64,000 bases of DNA from positions 182,454,543 to 182,518,542 of the forward strand of contig NC_133769.1 of the NCBI RefSeq assembly GCF_003597395.2, read 5' to 3'. The stretch is from Chelonoidis abingdonii (Eukaryota > Chordata > Testudines > Testudinidae). A program made the translations under genes and the position numbers. The notes beneath the pieces were generated by a model. That model searched no databases, had not been told where the DNA came from, and worked only from the letters and a program-made list of their open reading frames with translations. Below, in pieces: positions 47,701 to 58,930 of the stretch. Within the stretch, counting starts at the first letter, position 1. Each line of letters begins with the position of its first letter.

Positions 47701-49321
47701 GCAAATTTATCTGGAAAATACTAAGTATTAAATGGAATGATTTTATAACAAATGCTGATATTCATCAGAGCGTTTATCAAATCCTTACCTACTAAGTTAC
47801 CTAGAAAAAAAGTTGGAACTACTTGCGACGTGTTAAAGAATGAAGTCAGAGCATATGGGCAGCTGGATGAATATGTATAAGGAACCTACCAAAAAAAAAA
47901 CAACCCTACCATCAAACAGTACTTACAGAAGGAAAACTTATAGGACTTAACACAGAGTACATGCTAAGAGTGGCCCAGGGTAGATAGAGAGGCAGAGCCT
48001 TGTTCATGCCCCAAGCAACATTTGATGGAGCAGAAAGAATTTAGATTATGGCAGGGCTTTATTGTTTTCTGAAATTCAGACAGCGTGGGCCACTGGAGGG
48101 CTCACCAGCTACTTAAAGGGATATTACCAAATTCCTATATATTACTTTTCTACTTTTTTTTCTCTCTTATTCCTTCTGTTGCTGTCTCATCTTGGCGGGA
48201 TTTCAAGTCGAGCTATGCAGAGAATGAAAATTCTGTTTTGCATAGGATTTCAACAACTATCTTTGTTCAGATTAGGGAAAAAAGCCTGTACATGTTGAAA
48301 CTTCTTTTTTAGTTTCTTTCAGAAAACTTAAAGTTGATCAAAATGTTTTCATTTCTATTTCATCTTCTTTTAAAAATTATAATATACCATAATGCAAAAT
48401 AAAATTCAAAATAAAAACATTTTGTTCTGAAATTGTTGAAATAGGTCCTCCTTCCCATATTTTTAATCCTAAACGAGTTTTTGGCAAAACTTACATGATT
48501 TTCAAAGTGTTTGGCTTCAACAGAACTGCACTCCCAAACAGAAAATGGTTCCAGCCAGCTCTAATTTCAGCTCTTGCTTTCAGTTGTGATTCCATTCTGG
48601 AAATAACTGTCAAGTGCTAAGGCTGGATATTTCATTCATTAATTTATCATAATCAGATAAGGATCCTGCCAATCTCACTTTTTTCAGCTAGAATTTGCAC
48701 ACATAGAGGTATATAAGATAATCAGTTTGATTGTGGAGGAATATAGTGACTGTTGAAAGTCTGGGTAAAACCACACTCTTCTGAGAATTGCCAAAACTTT
48801 GAAGTTGTGTATTATGAGCTGTGATCTGAGATAAACTCATTGCAAATCACATGCTTGGTGAAGATAGATTTTTTTTTTTTTAAGTCATCTGTTGTAACCG
48901 AACTAACTCAAACAACTAACTATAGTAACTCACTGTTAATAGGTGGTATATCTCCTGGAACAGAAAATAAATCAGTTGCATTATTTGCGAGTGCATGTGT
49001 TTTTGTTAATGAGACACACTATTTTTTCAGTTTTTGAATTCATGTTAGGCCAATTGATTGCACTTCATCAGTGTTCGCATGATGCCATGGCCATATGTCC
49101 CTCGGCACTTCTTTAATAAAAAAGTGGTGGTAGCCACTCCATTTCTAAGATTGCAGCTCCATCCCTGTGTAAGCCTGATTTTTCAACACTTATTCCTCAC
49201 CTTCCTCCAAAATTTTCCTTAAAGAAACTGATCCTATTGAGTTTTGGGTGACACATCTCATCCCAAGGTAGAATTTTTCTGGGAAATTTGGGCAAATATA
49301 GAAAAGGGATTTTAAAAGTAT
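47701..49321. other. Unassigned stretch, possibly further LINE remains
   Basis: Up to about 47960 may be diverged RTE sequence. Around 48410-48570 an AAATTTT-rich palindromic block ends ACAGAAAATGGTTCCAGCCA, resembling a common turtle repeat. No genes. Confidence 0.4.
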
Positions 49322-49425
49322 GGGACGTAATTCTCCTCTCACACCAGTTTAATACTATTTGCACAAATTGACTTCAGTGGAATAGCTCCTGAGTCACACT
49401 GATATGAGAAGAGATTAAGACTTAG
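49322..49425. repeat. Short palindromic interspersed repeat
   Basis: Imperfect inverted arms TTCTCCTCTCACACCAGTTT and ACACTGATATGAGAAGAGATT surround TTGACTTCAGTGGAAT. Similar in type to 41026-41137. Confidence 0.6.
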
Positions 49426-49860
49426 GGATACTTTCTGAAATACTGTTTCATTCAATTTTCATAAATCTTCCTAACATTATTTTGGCTTTTCTTATCTCCC
49501 AAATGGTTTGCTCTACAAATTCAAAGCTTGTTCTGTTTTATTGGTTTTGCTAAGCCAAGGTGCTGATTACTGCTGTAATGGGAACTTGTGGGCAATAACA
49601 AAAATAGAACTTTTTCATGTGCATATAGAACAAAGCTGAAAGTGATTTATTATGTAAACTGATCTGTTGCTGTCTAGAGGCCAGACTGCTGCAGTGTTTG
49701 GGTCGAGCCATAGGTAGAAGAATTAGGTGTGTGGCCAGAAGTCTGACGGAAAATGCAGAGGAGTCAGTGTAGAATGAGGCATGGAATGGGAGTAAGGAGA
49801 CCTGGAAGAGCTCTTGACAGGTGGCACAGAGAAGTGGTATGCAGCCTTGGTCTAGGTGAG

Positions 49861-50014
49861 TATGTCTGCACATCATCTGTGAGTATGCTTCCCAGAATAC
49901 ATAGACAGGCATGTATTAGCTTTGCTCCATCTAATGTGCTAAAAATATCTGTGTGGTTGCAACTGTCTGTCTACTTGCTCTGGAAAGCGTCCTCCCAACT
50001 GTTGTGTAGACATA
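49861..50014. mobile_element. Small DNA element candidate
   Basis: The ends TATGTCTGCACA and TGTGTAGACATA are inverted repeats with one mismatch. The TIR resembles that of 3846-5005. No matching 8-bp duplication is visible. Confidence 0.5.
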
Positions 50015-50264
50015 TCCTCAGGGGCTCTAGGGGAGACAAGAAGAAAGCATGGAGGGGGTGGGAGCCAGGAGACTGTGAGGCATTTAAGAGGTCAGTAAAC
50101 ACCTGCAGGGACAGAGCCTTCCTTCAGAGAAACCTGCAGTCAGGTAAGTACTACACTAGCATGAAAAGTACTCAAAACCTACTTTTCTACGGGTGAATCA
50201 AAGCAATTCTGCATAATCCACTATATACTATTTAAAATTTTCCCCTTTTCTCCTCCAGCAGGGG

Positions 50265-50930
50265 CTCGTTCACCTGTACATCCACCAATGTAATATACGC
50301 CATCATATGCCAGCAATGCCCCTCTGCCTGTGCATTGGCCAACCGGACAGTCTCTATGTAAAAGAATAAATGGACACTAATCTGACATCAGGAATGATAA
50401 CATTCAAAAATCAGTGGGAGAATACTTCAACCTCTCTAACCATTCAGTGACAGACTTGAAGGTGACAATTTTGCAACAAAAAAAACCCTTCAAAAACAGA
50501 CTCCAGAGAGAAACTGCTGAACTCGAATTAATATGCAAATTAGATACAATTAACTTGGGTTTAAACAGACACTGGGAATGATTGGGTCGTTACACTAATT
50601 GAATCTATTTCCCTATGTTAAGTTCTCCTTACACCTTCTATGGGTCATCTCAATTATCATTTCAAAGGTTTTTTTTTTTCTTTCTCCTGCTGACAATAGC
50701 TCACCTCAATTGATTTGACTCTTCCACTTGGTATGCATACTTCCACCTTTTCATGTTCTCTGTATGTATAAATATCTCCTGTCTGTGTGTTCCATTCTGT
50801 GCATCCAAAGAAGTGAACTGTAGCCCACGAAAGCTTATGCTGAAATAAATTTGTTAGTCTCTAAGGTGCCAAAAGTACTCCTGTTCTTTTTGTGGATACA
50901 GACTAACACGGCTGCTACTCTGAAACCTGT
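50265..50930 (+). pseudogene. PLE (second subfamily): GIY-YIG end and 3' terminal repeat
   Basis: Plus-strand pieces read SFTCTSTNVIYAIICQQCPS near 50267-50330, the start of a PLE GIY-YIG endonuclease with its cysteine pair. GEYFNLSNHSVTDLKV-like sequence follows near 50420-50465 and then a terminal region with CACGAAAGCTTATGCTGAAA near 50827 and ACTAACACGGCTGCTACTCT near 50900. The terminal repeat differs from the 12-kb and 61-kb PLEs (TGTTAGTCTCTAAGGTGCC against TAGTCTATAAGGTGCC), so this is a separate subfamily. RT is absent: the copy is 5'-truncated. Confidence 0.75.
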
Positions 50931-51924
50931 CAAAATCTTTACATTGTTTTTGCCCTTATTTCAGAAATGAAACTTTTTTTATGAAAAATCATCAATTTTA
51001 TTGTAATTTTCTATTTTCTCCCACATTTTTTAACCTGAATTTTTATAAAAATACATTAGTCTATTGAAAACTGCATTTTCTTATTGAAAACCAGGTCTTC
51101 GGTCAATGAAAAATTTCAAAAACTAATTTGGTAAAAAAAAAAGTCAATTTGAACTTTGCAAAATAGAAATATCTATATAAATTTTTCAAGAAATTGTTTT
51201 CCAATTGTTCCACTAGCATTATTGATATAGTTATAGAAATAGCATTAGTGTTCTCTCTTTTTTCAAATACATTACAGTTGTTTTTTTTAAAATAGAGCTG
51301 GAATAATTATCTGTTGATGTAGGTTTATATAGATTTTTCAATTTTGTATTTTAAGTATATTATGTATCAACTAATGTGTACTTCTTTTTGTAGTGATTAA
51401 TATTGTAGTATATGTTAATATCACAGTATACTGGAAATAAGTCCCTTGAACAGGAAATAGCATTTTATATACTAGGTTTATTTTATGTTGACATCTGCAT
51501 CTATTTTTACAAATTTAAGTTTGGGTGGGCAGTATTAGTTCGGTGAAGTGTAAATAATGAATTATTAGTTTTTATATGGGAAATGGATGGATCCCTTAAC
51601 TGTTAACTTACAGACTTTTAAAATGTTTTAAGCTTATTTAATTTTTGTAATAAGACTGTAATACTTTTGGATTTAGTGGAATTTCACTGAGAAACACACA
51701 CAATTAACCTTTTTGAAGTAAGTTTTCTTTTTGGGAATTGCTTTGGGAATTATCAAAAATGTAATAACTGATTATCTGCATGAGCACAATTTGCACAATA
51801 AGACTTTCAGTTTTATACATGATGTAGCAAGTGAGAATAGCAAAGAGTGGGGAAAGGTGAGTAAGGAGAAAGAATGAGGGTTACAAAATACATAGACTAA
51901 AGTTCTAGGTATTTTTTATTAATT
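50931..51924. other. Unassigned very AT-rich stretch
   Basis: No gene recognised; many A and T runs. Confidence 0.5.
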
Positions 51925-54770
51925 ACATAATGATGCTGTGACATGCATCAAGCTTGGCAAGAACAGAGCTCGATCATTTGTCATTCTTAGTATATGGCAT
52001 AGTTCTTGACAAATGGTGGGAGCGCTGAACTGTTTTATTGCTTTTGATTTCTTTGGATCTGGTTTGATATTCCCTCCACCTTTTCCAAAATGTATCCAAA
52101 GTACCTGACTTGTTCTACTCTTACTTGCTTTTTTTGCGGATTTAGCCTCATATAACAGTCACAGCATCTTTCAAGCAATGCTGTCAGATTTTTGCAGTTT
52201 TGCTCTCTTGTGGCTCTACATGTTGGAATATCATCAATTATGACATCCACTCTGTTCAGTCCTTCTAGCACCTCATGTGCTTTCTTCTGGAAAAACTCTT
52301 GTGCAGATGAGATCCCAAAGGGTATTTGCAAGAGCCACCATATGCTGAATGACATATTGAAAGTTGGCAGGTTGCGCTGCCAGTACCTCCTTTGGGCATC
52401 TAGCCACAGACAATAATTTGTGTGTGATATTCAGTGTCTGCAGGCTGTAGTATTCCTACATTATTACCTTGTTAAGGTCTCTTGGATCTTTGCCAATTCA
52501 TATTCTTTTCTGCATTTTTCTTCTCTACAGCTATCATTTTGATGATCCTTTCTGGGAGCTATTCAGCCTTTTACTGTTATCCTGATTTGTACTGTGTGCA
52601 GGAGTTCTTTCTCTGCTTTGCTCGTTTCAGTTAGAGGCAGGTGCTACGATGCAGGTTGTGCATTGATTTAAGTTTTATTCAGCAGCAGTCTGACTGGTAC
52701 CCTGGGCCACCAAACATATGCAAATTTTGCTTTGTTCTACTCTCTGATGAGAGTTTGCATTCTTCAGGATAATTATGATGTCAACCAGTTTCTATGCATT
52801 TTGGAGGGTTTAGTTTCTTTATGGGCTTTGCAGGTATGTCAAACTCATAGAATTCCAGACTTTTGTTTCCCATTAGCAATCACATTTATATTACGCATTT
52901 CCCCACCACATTCAATGGGTACCCTCTATATCCAGCCAACCTCATCTGACCCTTGGACAGCAGTGTCATGGCTTTTGCCAACCTTTCTCTCTATTTCCCC
53001 TCTGGAATGCAATTGAATTGTGCACCTGTGTCTGTTTTGAACTGCAAAGGCAGCTTTGCTGTTCCCATCAGTATTATGCCATAAGCATATTCCCTTGTAT
53101 TGCCTGTACTCTACTGACCAGAAACAGTTCTGGATAGTGGTCAGTCTCTAACTTTTCCTCAGGTTGCACTACCCCATTGTAATGCTGATGGGCTCTTGAG
53201 TGAAGTGGTTTGATTTGTGCATTTTAAACATATTTCCTGTTGGAGGATGTATGTCTCATTCCTGGCACTCACATTTGGTGCACGTTTGGCAATTCTTTGC
53301 TCTGTTTGCCCATCTTGGCATTGCTCCTGTTCTGCTCTATTGCTTCTCTGTGCTTCTGGCATTGCTGTCAGTTGATACCTGGGTATGGATTGAAACTGAT
53401 TTGTATTTCTTCCCAATTGCTGTTTTAGTACTTTCATTTGTTTCTGGATCATCTGTCCACTCTTAGGGCCTTTCAAATACCTGTTCATCTTCATGCAAGA
53501 ACTCTTCTTGCACTTCCTCAGAAGTTGGCTGATTAATCACTCATTAAATAATTAATGTCCTTCCTTTGATATTATCATACACATCTATAAATATTTAGTC
53601 TTCTATTAATAGTCACAGTGGCGTCGTTCACTCATCACCAGTTTCTCTTGTGTCCTTATTTCACTAAAAAGGTTTTTCATTACACTTAAGTGGTTTTTTT
53701 CTCCCTGTATCTATGTTTCAGTCTTTGCAAATAGTTTACGTGGAGCTTTTCTATTCTTTCTACATAGGATCCTGTTTGAGAGAGAACCCTGACAGATATC
53801 TCTACCTTTCTTGGAAGCAGACTTGAAAGGAAACTTTCTTTCTGTGGTGCTGAACAACTGTCTGCTTTTGGGTCTGCTAAAAACAGCTCCATCAGTTGTC
53901 CCCTTCTGGTCCAGGTTTCTGATATATTCCCTTTCTCAATATTTATGGAAGGCATTCCGTAGACTTTTCGCCTGTATCTCCAGGCAATGTTAATGACCTT
54001 TGGTCTGTCAACATTCTTTACAACAAACACATCCTGCTTCAGTTGTTGCCTCAGAGCATGCTCTTCTAGCTTACCACCCAGCAGTTTTCAGGTTTTAGCT
54101 TCCTGTTTCTTTATTGAAGCAACTCTATTTAATTTTGATGCTATGAGTGATGATACCTAATCCACCCTGTTCAGTTCTTCCCATTTTTTCCTTCTTAAAC
54201 CCCTCTACCTAGTCTGTCCTTTTTCTCATGTTACCCTTTCCCATATCCCCTACTCCCCCACCCTCCCATTAGAATATTATGCCTCAATAACTTTACATTA
54301 CCACTTACATTTCATGGGGTAGACCTAATACTGCTGTATATTTGATTGGAACTATAGAGGTTACTGACCCAGAATCAGATCCTTTGAGGATATTTTGATA
54401 TTCTTATTTTAGAGAAAAATCTCAATCTTCCAACATTGTCAAGTTTCTCCAGGTGTCATGATCTAGCTAGAACAATCCAACTAGTTCCTGTGGCTTTGGT
54501 GTCCTTTTTTACTCCTTGAAGTTGGTTCCCCTGTTGATAGAACTTCTGCAGCACCTTGTCTCTCTCTTTCAGTCACTTTCACTGTTGTTCTTTTCACTAC
54601 TCTTTGCACCACTTCAGAGGCTGTAACCGCTGATGCCTTCCTGTTTGAGGCTTCTGGAGTAGTTGATGTGCAGGGGTCGCATCAAATCCTTCTACATTCT
54701 CCTCAGTCTGCTATGTCTGGGTGATTTACGTGTACTGTTGTTTCTCCTGCTGACATCTTCTGCCTTAATA
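51925..54770 (-). pseudogene. Old Ty3/gypsy-like gag-pol relic
   Basis: Minus-strand order: gag start near 54757 (MSAGETTVHVNH), charged gag frame 54030-53686, zinc-knuckle remains near 53220-53300 (ICLKCTNQTTS), protease-like region near 52900-53100, RT with PRDLNKVIM near 52470 and IPFGISSAQEFFQKKAHEVL near 52320, the catalytic box reading VIIDDI near 52240, then LTALLERCCDCYMRLNPQKK near 52150. The sequence beyond (to 51925) matches the RNase H linker (LCHILRMTN). This is the usual gypsy order, unlike the 31-kb element. No LTRs found; frameshifted throughout. Confidence 0.75.
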
Positions 54771-55330
54771 GTATGGTTATAAGGATGGATGCTATTATTA
54801 GTCTCATATACTTACATAGTATGGAGCCATTATAATCTCAGTGGAAGAAAGGGAACAGAATGATTCAAGTACAATGGGTTTTAGAGGAAGAGACTTATAA
54901 ATCATATCACCTTTTTATATTTATTTTTAACCTTTGTTTTAGCTGTTTCAAAAAAGCTATTAAAAACTATCTAATGCAAATTCTGTTCTGTATTTCCCAT
55001 TGATTTTTGTGATATGAACGTCTGTCTAGAATAGATCTGAATCCTGTACCTGAAAGCCTCTTATTGAAGGACAGACTCTCAATCTTAACACTAGTACTCA
55101 TTGACACAATTATTTTGAAGATGTTTACTATTTCTATCCCCTCACAACCTGTTGCCTGTTTTTATGCAAAATTGTTGGTCCATAACTTTCTTTAGACAGA
55201 CACTGCCTTAATATAGATAAAGGATTGATTTATATAAAATCAAACTATAAATACTTTTTGTCCCAGGGAGGGCATTATTATCCTCAAACAGGAAAACAGT
55301 AGGTTTCTTTAAACAACCCCTCTACCCCCC
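54771..55330. other. Unassigned AT-rich stretch
   Basis: No feature recognised. It ends in a C-run that abuts the composite gypsy insertion. Confidence 0.5.
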
Positions 55331-55409
55331 TGTCATAAATAGATAGGTAAGGTAAGGGTTAAGTTTCTTTTACCTGGAAAGGGTAACCAAACACCTGACC
55401 AGGAGACCA
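55331..55409 (+). mobile_element. LTR start, truncated at a microhomology junction
   Basis: About 79 bp of LTR lead into integrase coding sequence. The overlap AGGAGACCA (55401-55409) is found both in the LTR (after CACCTGACC) and in the integrase gene (compare minus strand 31775-31767). Confidence 0.8.
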
Positions 55410-57151
55410 GGTTATGATCTTGAAGGCGCACCAGGCCCATAAGATGGAAGCATCTTGGCAGGGGCCATTCACGGTCCAAGAGCGCCTGGGAGCTGTTACC
55501 TATCTCATAGCATTTCCCGATTCCTCCCTAAAACCCAAAGTGTACCATGTTAATTCTCTCAAGCCCTTTTATTCCAGAGACTTACAGGTTTGTCAGTTTA
55601 CAGTCCAGGGAGCAGAGGACGCTGAGTGGCCTGATGGCGTCTACTAGGACGAAAAAAAAAGGACGGCGGTCGTGAAAGGTAACCTCTCAAACATGCCTGG
55701 AACGTGCAGGCACAAATCCAGTGCGGCACCAACTCGCACCGTGTCTCAGCCATCAGGACTGACTGAGAACACTCCATCGCACAGAGCTCACTCCAATGAA
55801 CACCACCTAACGGGTACCCTCACGCACAATGCTGCTATAGAGCGGGAGATCCAAAGCAATGCACAATGGTATATCGCCATCCCAGTGCATGGCAGCCTGC
55901 CGGTGTCGATACCCAAACCGAATGGGAAATACCTTTGGCTGGACTCTACTAATGCTAACATCGTCCGAGACAACTATCTGCCACGCAGCCCGATGAGCAT
56001 TGAAAGGTTGGGACGCAGTTCATCTCTACAATAACTAACACAGGGCTGGCAAGTACCACTAGAGTACCTGCCAAGGAAAGTACATTCGTCACCTCATGCA
56101 GGGTGTAGAATTATGTACTTCCTTTCGGCTGGCAAATGCACCCGACACCCGTTCAGAGACTGGTAGATGGTTCTACTCGGACAGGACGGAAAGCTTGCAT
56201 GCACCTCGATGATGGCCAGTTTTTCTCTGACCTTTCCATCGCCCGAAACACCAGAACACTCGAAAGGTCTGGACAACATCAAACAGGCAGACTAACTAGT
56301 AAGCGCAAAATGGTCAAAATAGCGCCACGAACCAGAGAGCTTTACCTGGACCCCAGGTGCGTCCAACGAACCCTAAACCCCCCTACAGGCAAGGTATACC
56401 CAAATGTGCCTGGGCCCAAATTCAAAGAAACAGTGCCAAGCCTTCTTAGGCTGCGCGGGTATACAGGCGATTGTACCAACTACAGCAAATCGCATGCACC
56501 ACGGACCGCCTTGAACCAAGAAGGCCCCAGCAAAGCCAGTTAATGACGAATGATGTCCGAAGCTATTTACCCAACTAAGGCCGACGCTCATGTCGACCCT
56601 GTGCTAAGGCGCCAGACTTGGACAACCAATTCCTAGCTAACACACCGCTCTGGAAGCGATGGAAGGAGCAGTTCCTCATGCAGGAGACGGATAGAACAGT
56701 CACATCCTGTCGTGGTTCTCAGCAAGAAACTTCTAGAGGGAGAGCCACTGTCAGTCAGTGAAAAGGAATGCTACGACCATTGTTTACGCTTGGAAAAGCT
56801 AGCGCCGTACGTGTTGGGACGGCGCGTCAGCACAAACTGACAGGCTCGCGCAATGGCTTCATACAGCAAAGCAACAACAAGAAACTTTCTTCTTGGTCTA
56901 GGCTTCCAAGATTGTGATTTTGATAATTCGACACCTCAAGGAGCTTTTCAACAAAGTACTGATCACTCTCACCGCGAGAGTTTTCCGGAATACACGCGGT
57001 TAATAGCTTCCTGAGATGGAGCTTGTACTTTGCATAGCTTTAGTTCTATGTCATGATTGTAGTCCTCTGTATTGTTTAGAGTTCAGAGGTCAGGAATCAC
57101 CTCCAGTGAACTTCTACTGACGAGATAGGCCATAATTTGGGCATGACGCAG
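55410..57151 (+). pseudogene. Gypsy integrase C-terminus, RT and RNase H remains
   Basis: The frame 55414-55647 reads MILKAHQAHKMEASWQGPF, then YHVNSLKPFYSRDLQV, the same integrase end as at 31312-31945. RT follows in degraded form: AAIEREIQ near 55830, RDNYLPRSPMSIERLG near 55965, and ACMHLDDG near 56195, where the catalytic box reads LDDG. RNase H sequence further on is hard to read. Heavily mutated relative to the integrase part, with many stops. Confidence 0.75.
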
Positions 57152-58060
57152 TGTCATAAATAGATAGAAGGTAAGGGTTAAGTTTCTTTTACCTGGAAAG
57201 GGTAACAAACACTGACCAGTAGGGACCAATGCAGGAGAACTGGATGTTTAAAGTCAGGGGCGGATGATATCGGGGGCTTTGTTTTTTCGCTTGTCGAGTA
57301 ACACACGTTTCCTCCTACAGTCCTTATCTAAAGTTTTCTTCCTAAAATCATCGTAAGTACCCAGGAACGCACAAAGTATATTCGGCTATGATGCATCTTT
57401 AGTGGCTGTATCAACATAGTTATGTTGCATTTGTTGGACTGGTTTATTGTGGCTAGCTTTTAAATCACGACTGTTTCTTCAATCTTACTATAAGCAAAGC
57501 CGTTGATGTTCTTTAATGCAGATTATTGGTTTTATATTTCTCTTTTTTCTATATAAACTTTCTTTAAAACGTGTGGAAGTTTCTTTCCTAGGGAGGCAAA
57601 GAGGACGGGCAAAGCCAGGCTGTGGGCTATTTCCTATTGCGTTCCAGGGAGTAGTAGGCGAGCAGGGGGAAGGCGCAAAGCCAAGCTGTATGCATTTGCA
57701 TCTCAATGCCTGAGGGTAGGGAACTGCTTATCTCTGGAAGCAGAGAACGTGTTCCTGGGCAAGACCGTGGGAAGTTGAAGGGAAGGAGTTTTATTCCCCT
57801 GCTTTTAGCATCCAAGCATTTGAATCTGGGTGTCCCGGGGAGGGTGGGGCACCAGAGAGAGGCAAAGAGGGGGGTCAGGGCTTTTTTCTTTTAATAAATT
57901 CCTGACCTGGTGGCAGCCCAAAACCCAGCCTGGTAGTGCTTGCGGAACGTTTCAGGTAGCCCGATTTTGGACAGCAAAAGTCAGGTTGGGACAGACCCAG
58001 ATGTGTGGACGTAAGTCAGGTGCTGGGACTGGAGGCAGATACCACATGTGGCAAGAGGTG
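57152..58060 (+). mobile_element. Internal gypsy LTR (right end approximate)
   Basis: It starts TGTCATAAATAGATAGAAGG and contains TTACCTGGAAAGGGTAAC, TTTTAATAAATTCCTG near 57888 (polyadenylation-like signal) and CTGGTGGCAGCCC near 57907. The end is not fixed. It differs slightly from the 62-bp terminal sequences. Confidence 0.75.
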
Positions 58061-58588
58061 GGATGTCAAAATCAAAAAACCAGTAGCTACCTATTAATCT
58101 TTTTTCCTGCTTAGGCATACGCAGTGCAAAAGGAATTGGGTTTCAAAGGCAGACAGAGAAATTTTTTTTTCCCCACCTGCCTGTTTCAGCCATTCTTCAG
58201 TTAGTAGGTCATTACGACAGCCCTAAGATCATTGTCTTAAAAATACGCATTCCCCTCACAGGCAAGAGAGAAAGATTTTTTTTTTCAAGCAATCACACAC
58301 AGTGAGCACGTGAGAAACAGATGGTTCATACAGATGCAGAGAGATAATTTATTTTTCTGTTGCGGTAAGCAGCTGAATTTTGTTTTTTTTTTCCCTGCTT
58401 GCTTTTGAGCAGCTTTGCATTTTTTTGTCTTAACGAGACCCATTACAGATGTTTTTGAAGAAAACTTAGATAATATAGAGGTTAGGGAAACCTTGTTTAC
58501 TCCACCAGACGAAAAACCTAACAAAGACCCACGAGTAAACAATTCCCGCCCTGCGTTAAACGAATCAGTTCCTAGTGTCTCTGTCCGC
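58061..58588 (+). pseudogene. Leader and gag-like remains of the gypsy element
   Basis: A plus-strand frame 58415-58648 (DVFEENLDNIEVRETLFTPP) may be coding remains of the element. It runs into the inverted LTR end, so it is truncated. I cannot assign a domain. Confidence 0.4.
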
Positions 58589-58650
58589 GTTTGGTTACCC
58601 TTTCCAGGTAAAAGAAACTTAACCCTTACCTTACCTATCTATTTATGACA
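58589..58650 (-). repeat. Inverted LTR start at the right end of the composite
   Basis: Exact reverse complement of 55331-55392, ending TTTATGACA followed by CCCCCC. Confidence 0.95.
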
Positions 58651-58699
58651 CCCCCCTCCACTTTTTATTAAACAAGGTAATTATTATTTTCATATATAT

Positions 58700-58930
58700 A
58701 ACTATTATTTATATTAACATTATCATAGTGCCTAGGAGCCCTAATCGTAGGCCAGGACCCATTGTGCTAGGCACTGTACAAAGACAGAGTGAAAAGATAG
58801 TCCCTGCCCGAAGGGGCTTATAATCGAAGTATAAAACAAGAGACAGAGGAGGCATACAGACAAATGGGGGGAGTAGAAGAAAATAGTGAGACAATATGGT
58901 CAGCATAAGGGACAATGGTGTCTGCACACT
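58700..58930 (-). mobile_element. LINE 3' end (same L2/CR1-group family as 23660-24690)
   Basis: The plus strand shows GTGCCTAGGAGCCCTAATCG and CCATTGTGCTAGGCACTGTA, the reverse complement of the LINE 3' untranslated end. No coding sequence is retained. Confidence 0.75.

Larger units (their letters stand above)
55331..58650 (+). mobile_element. Composite gypsy insertion with perfect 62-bp inverted ends
   Basis: The first 62 bases (55331-55392, starting TGTCATAAATAGATAGG) are the exact reverse complement of the last 62 (58589-58650). Inside, in plus orientation, are the start of an LTR, a jump into integrase, RT and RNase H remains, a second LTR at 57152, and leader/gag-like sequence. The final 62 bp are the start of an LTR in the opposite orientation. 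C-runs flank both sides (CCCCCC), compatible with a 5-bp duplication. It is the same family as 30996-35891 in the integrase-RT order. Confidence 0.85.
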
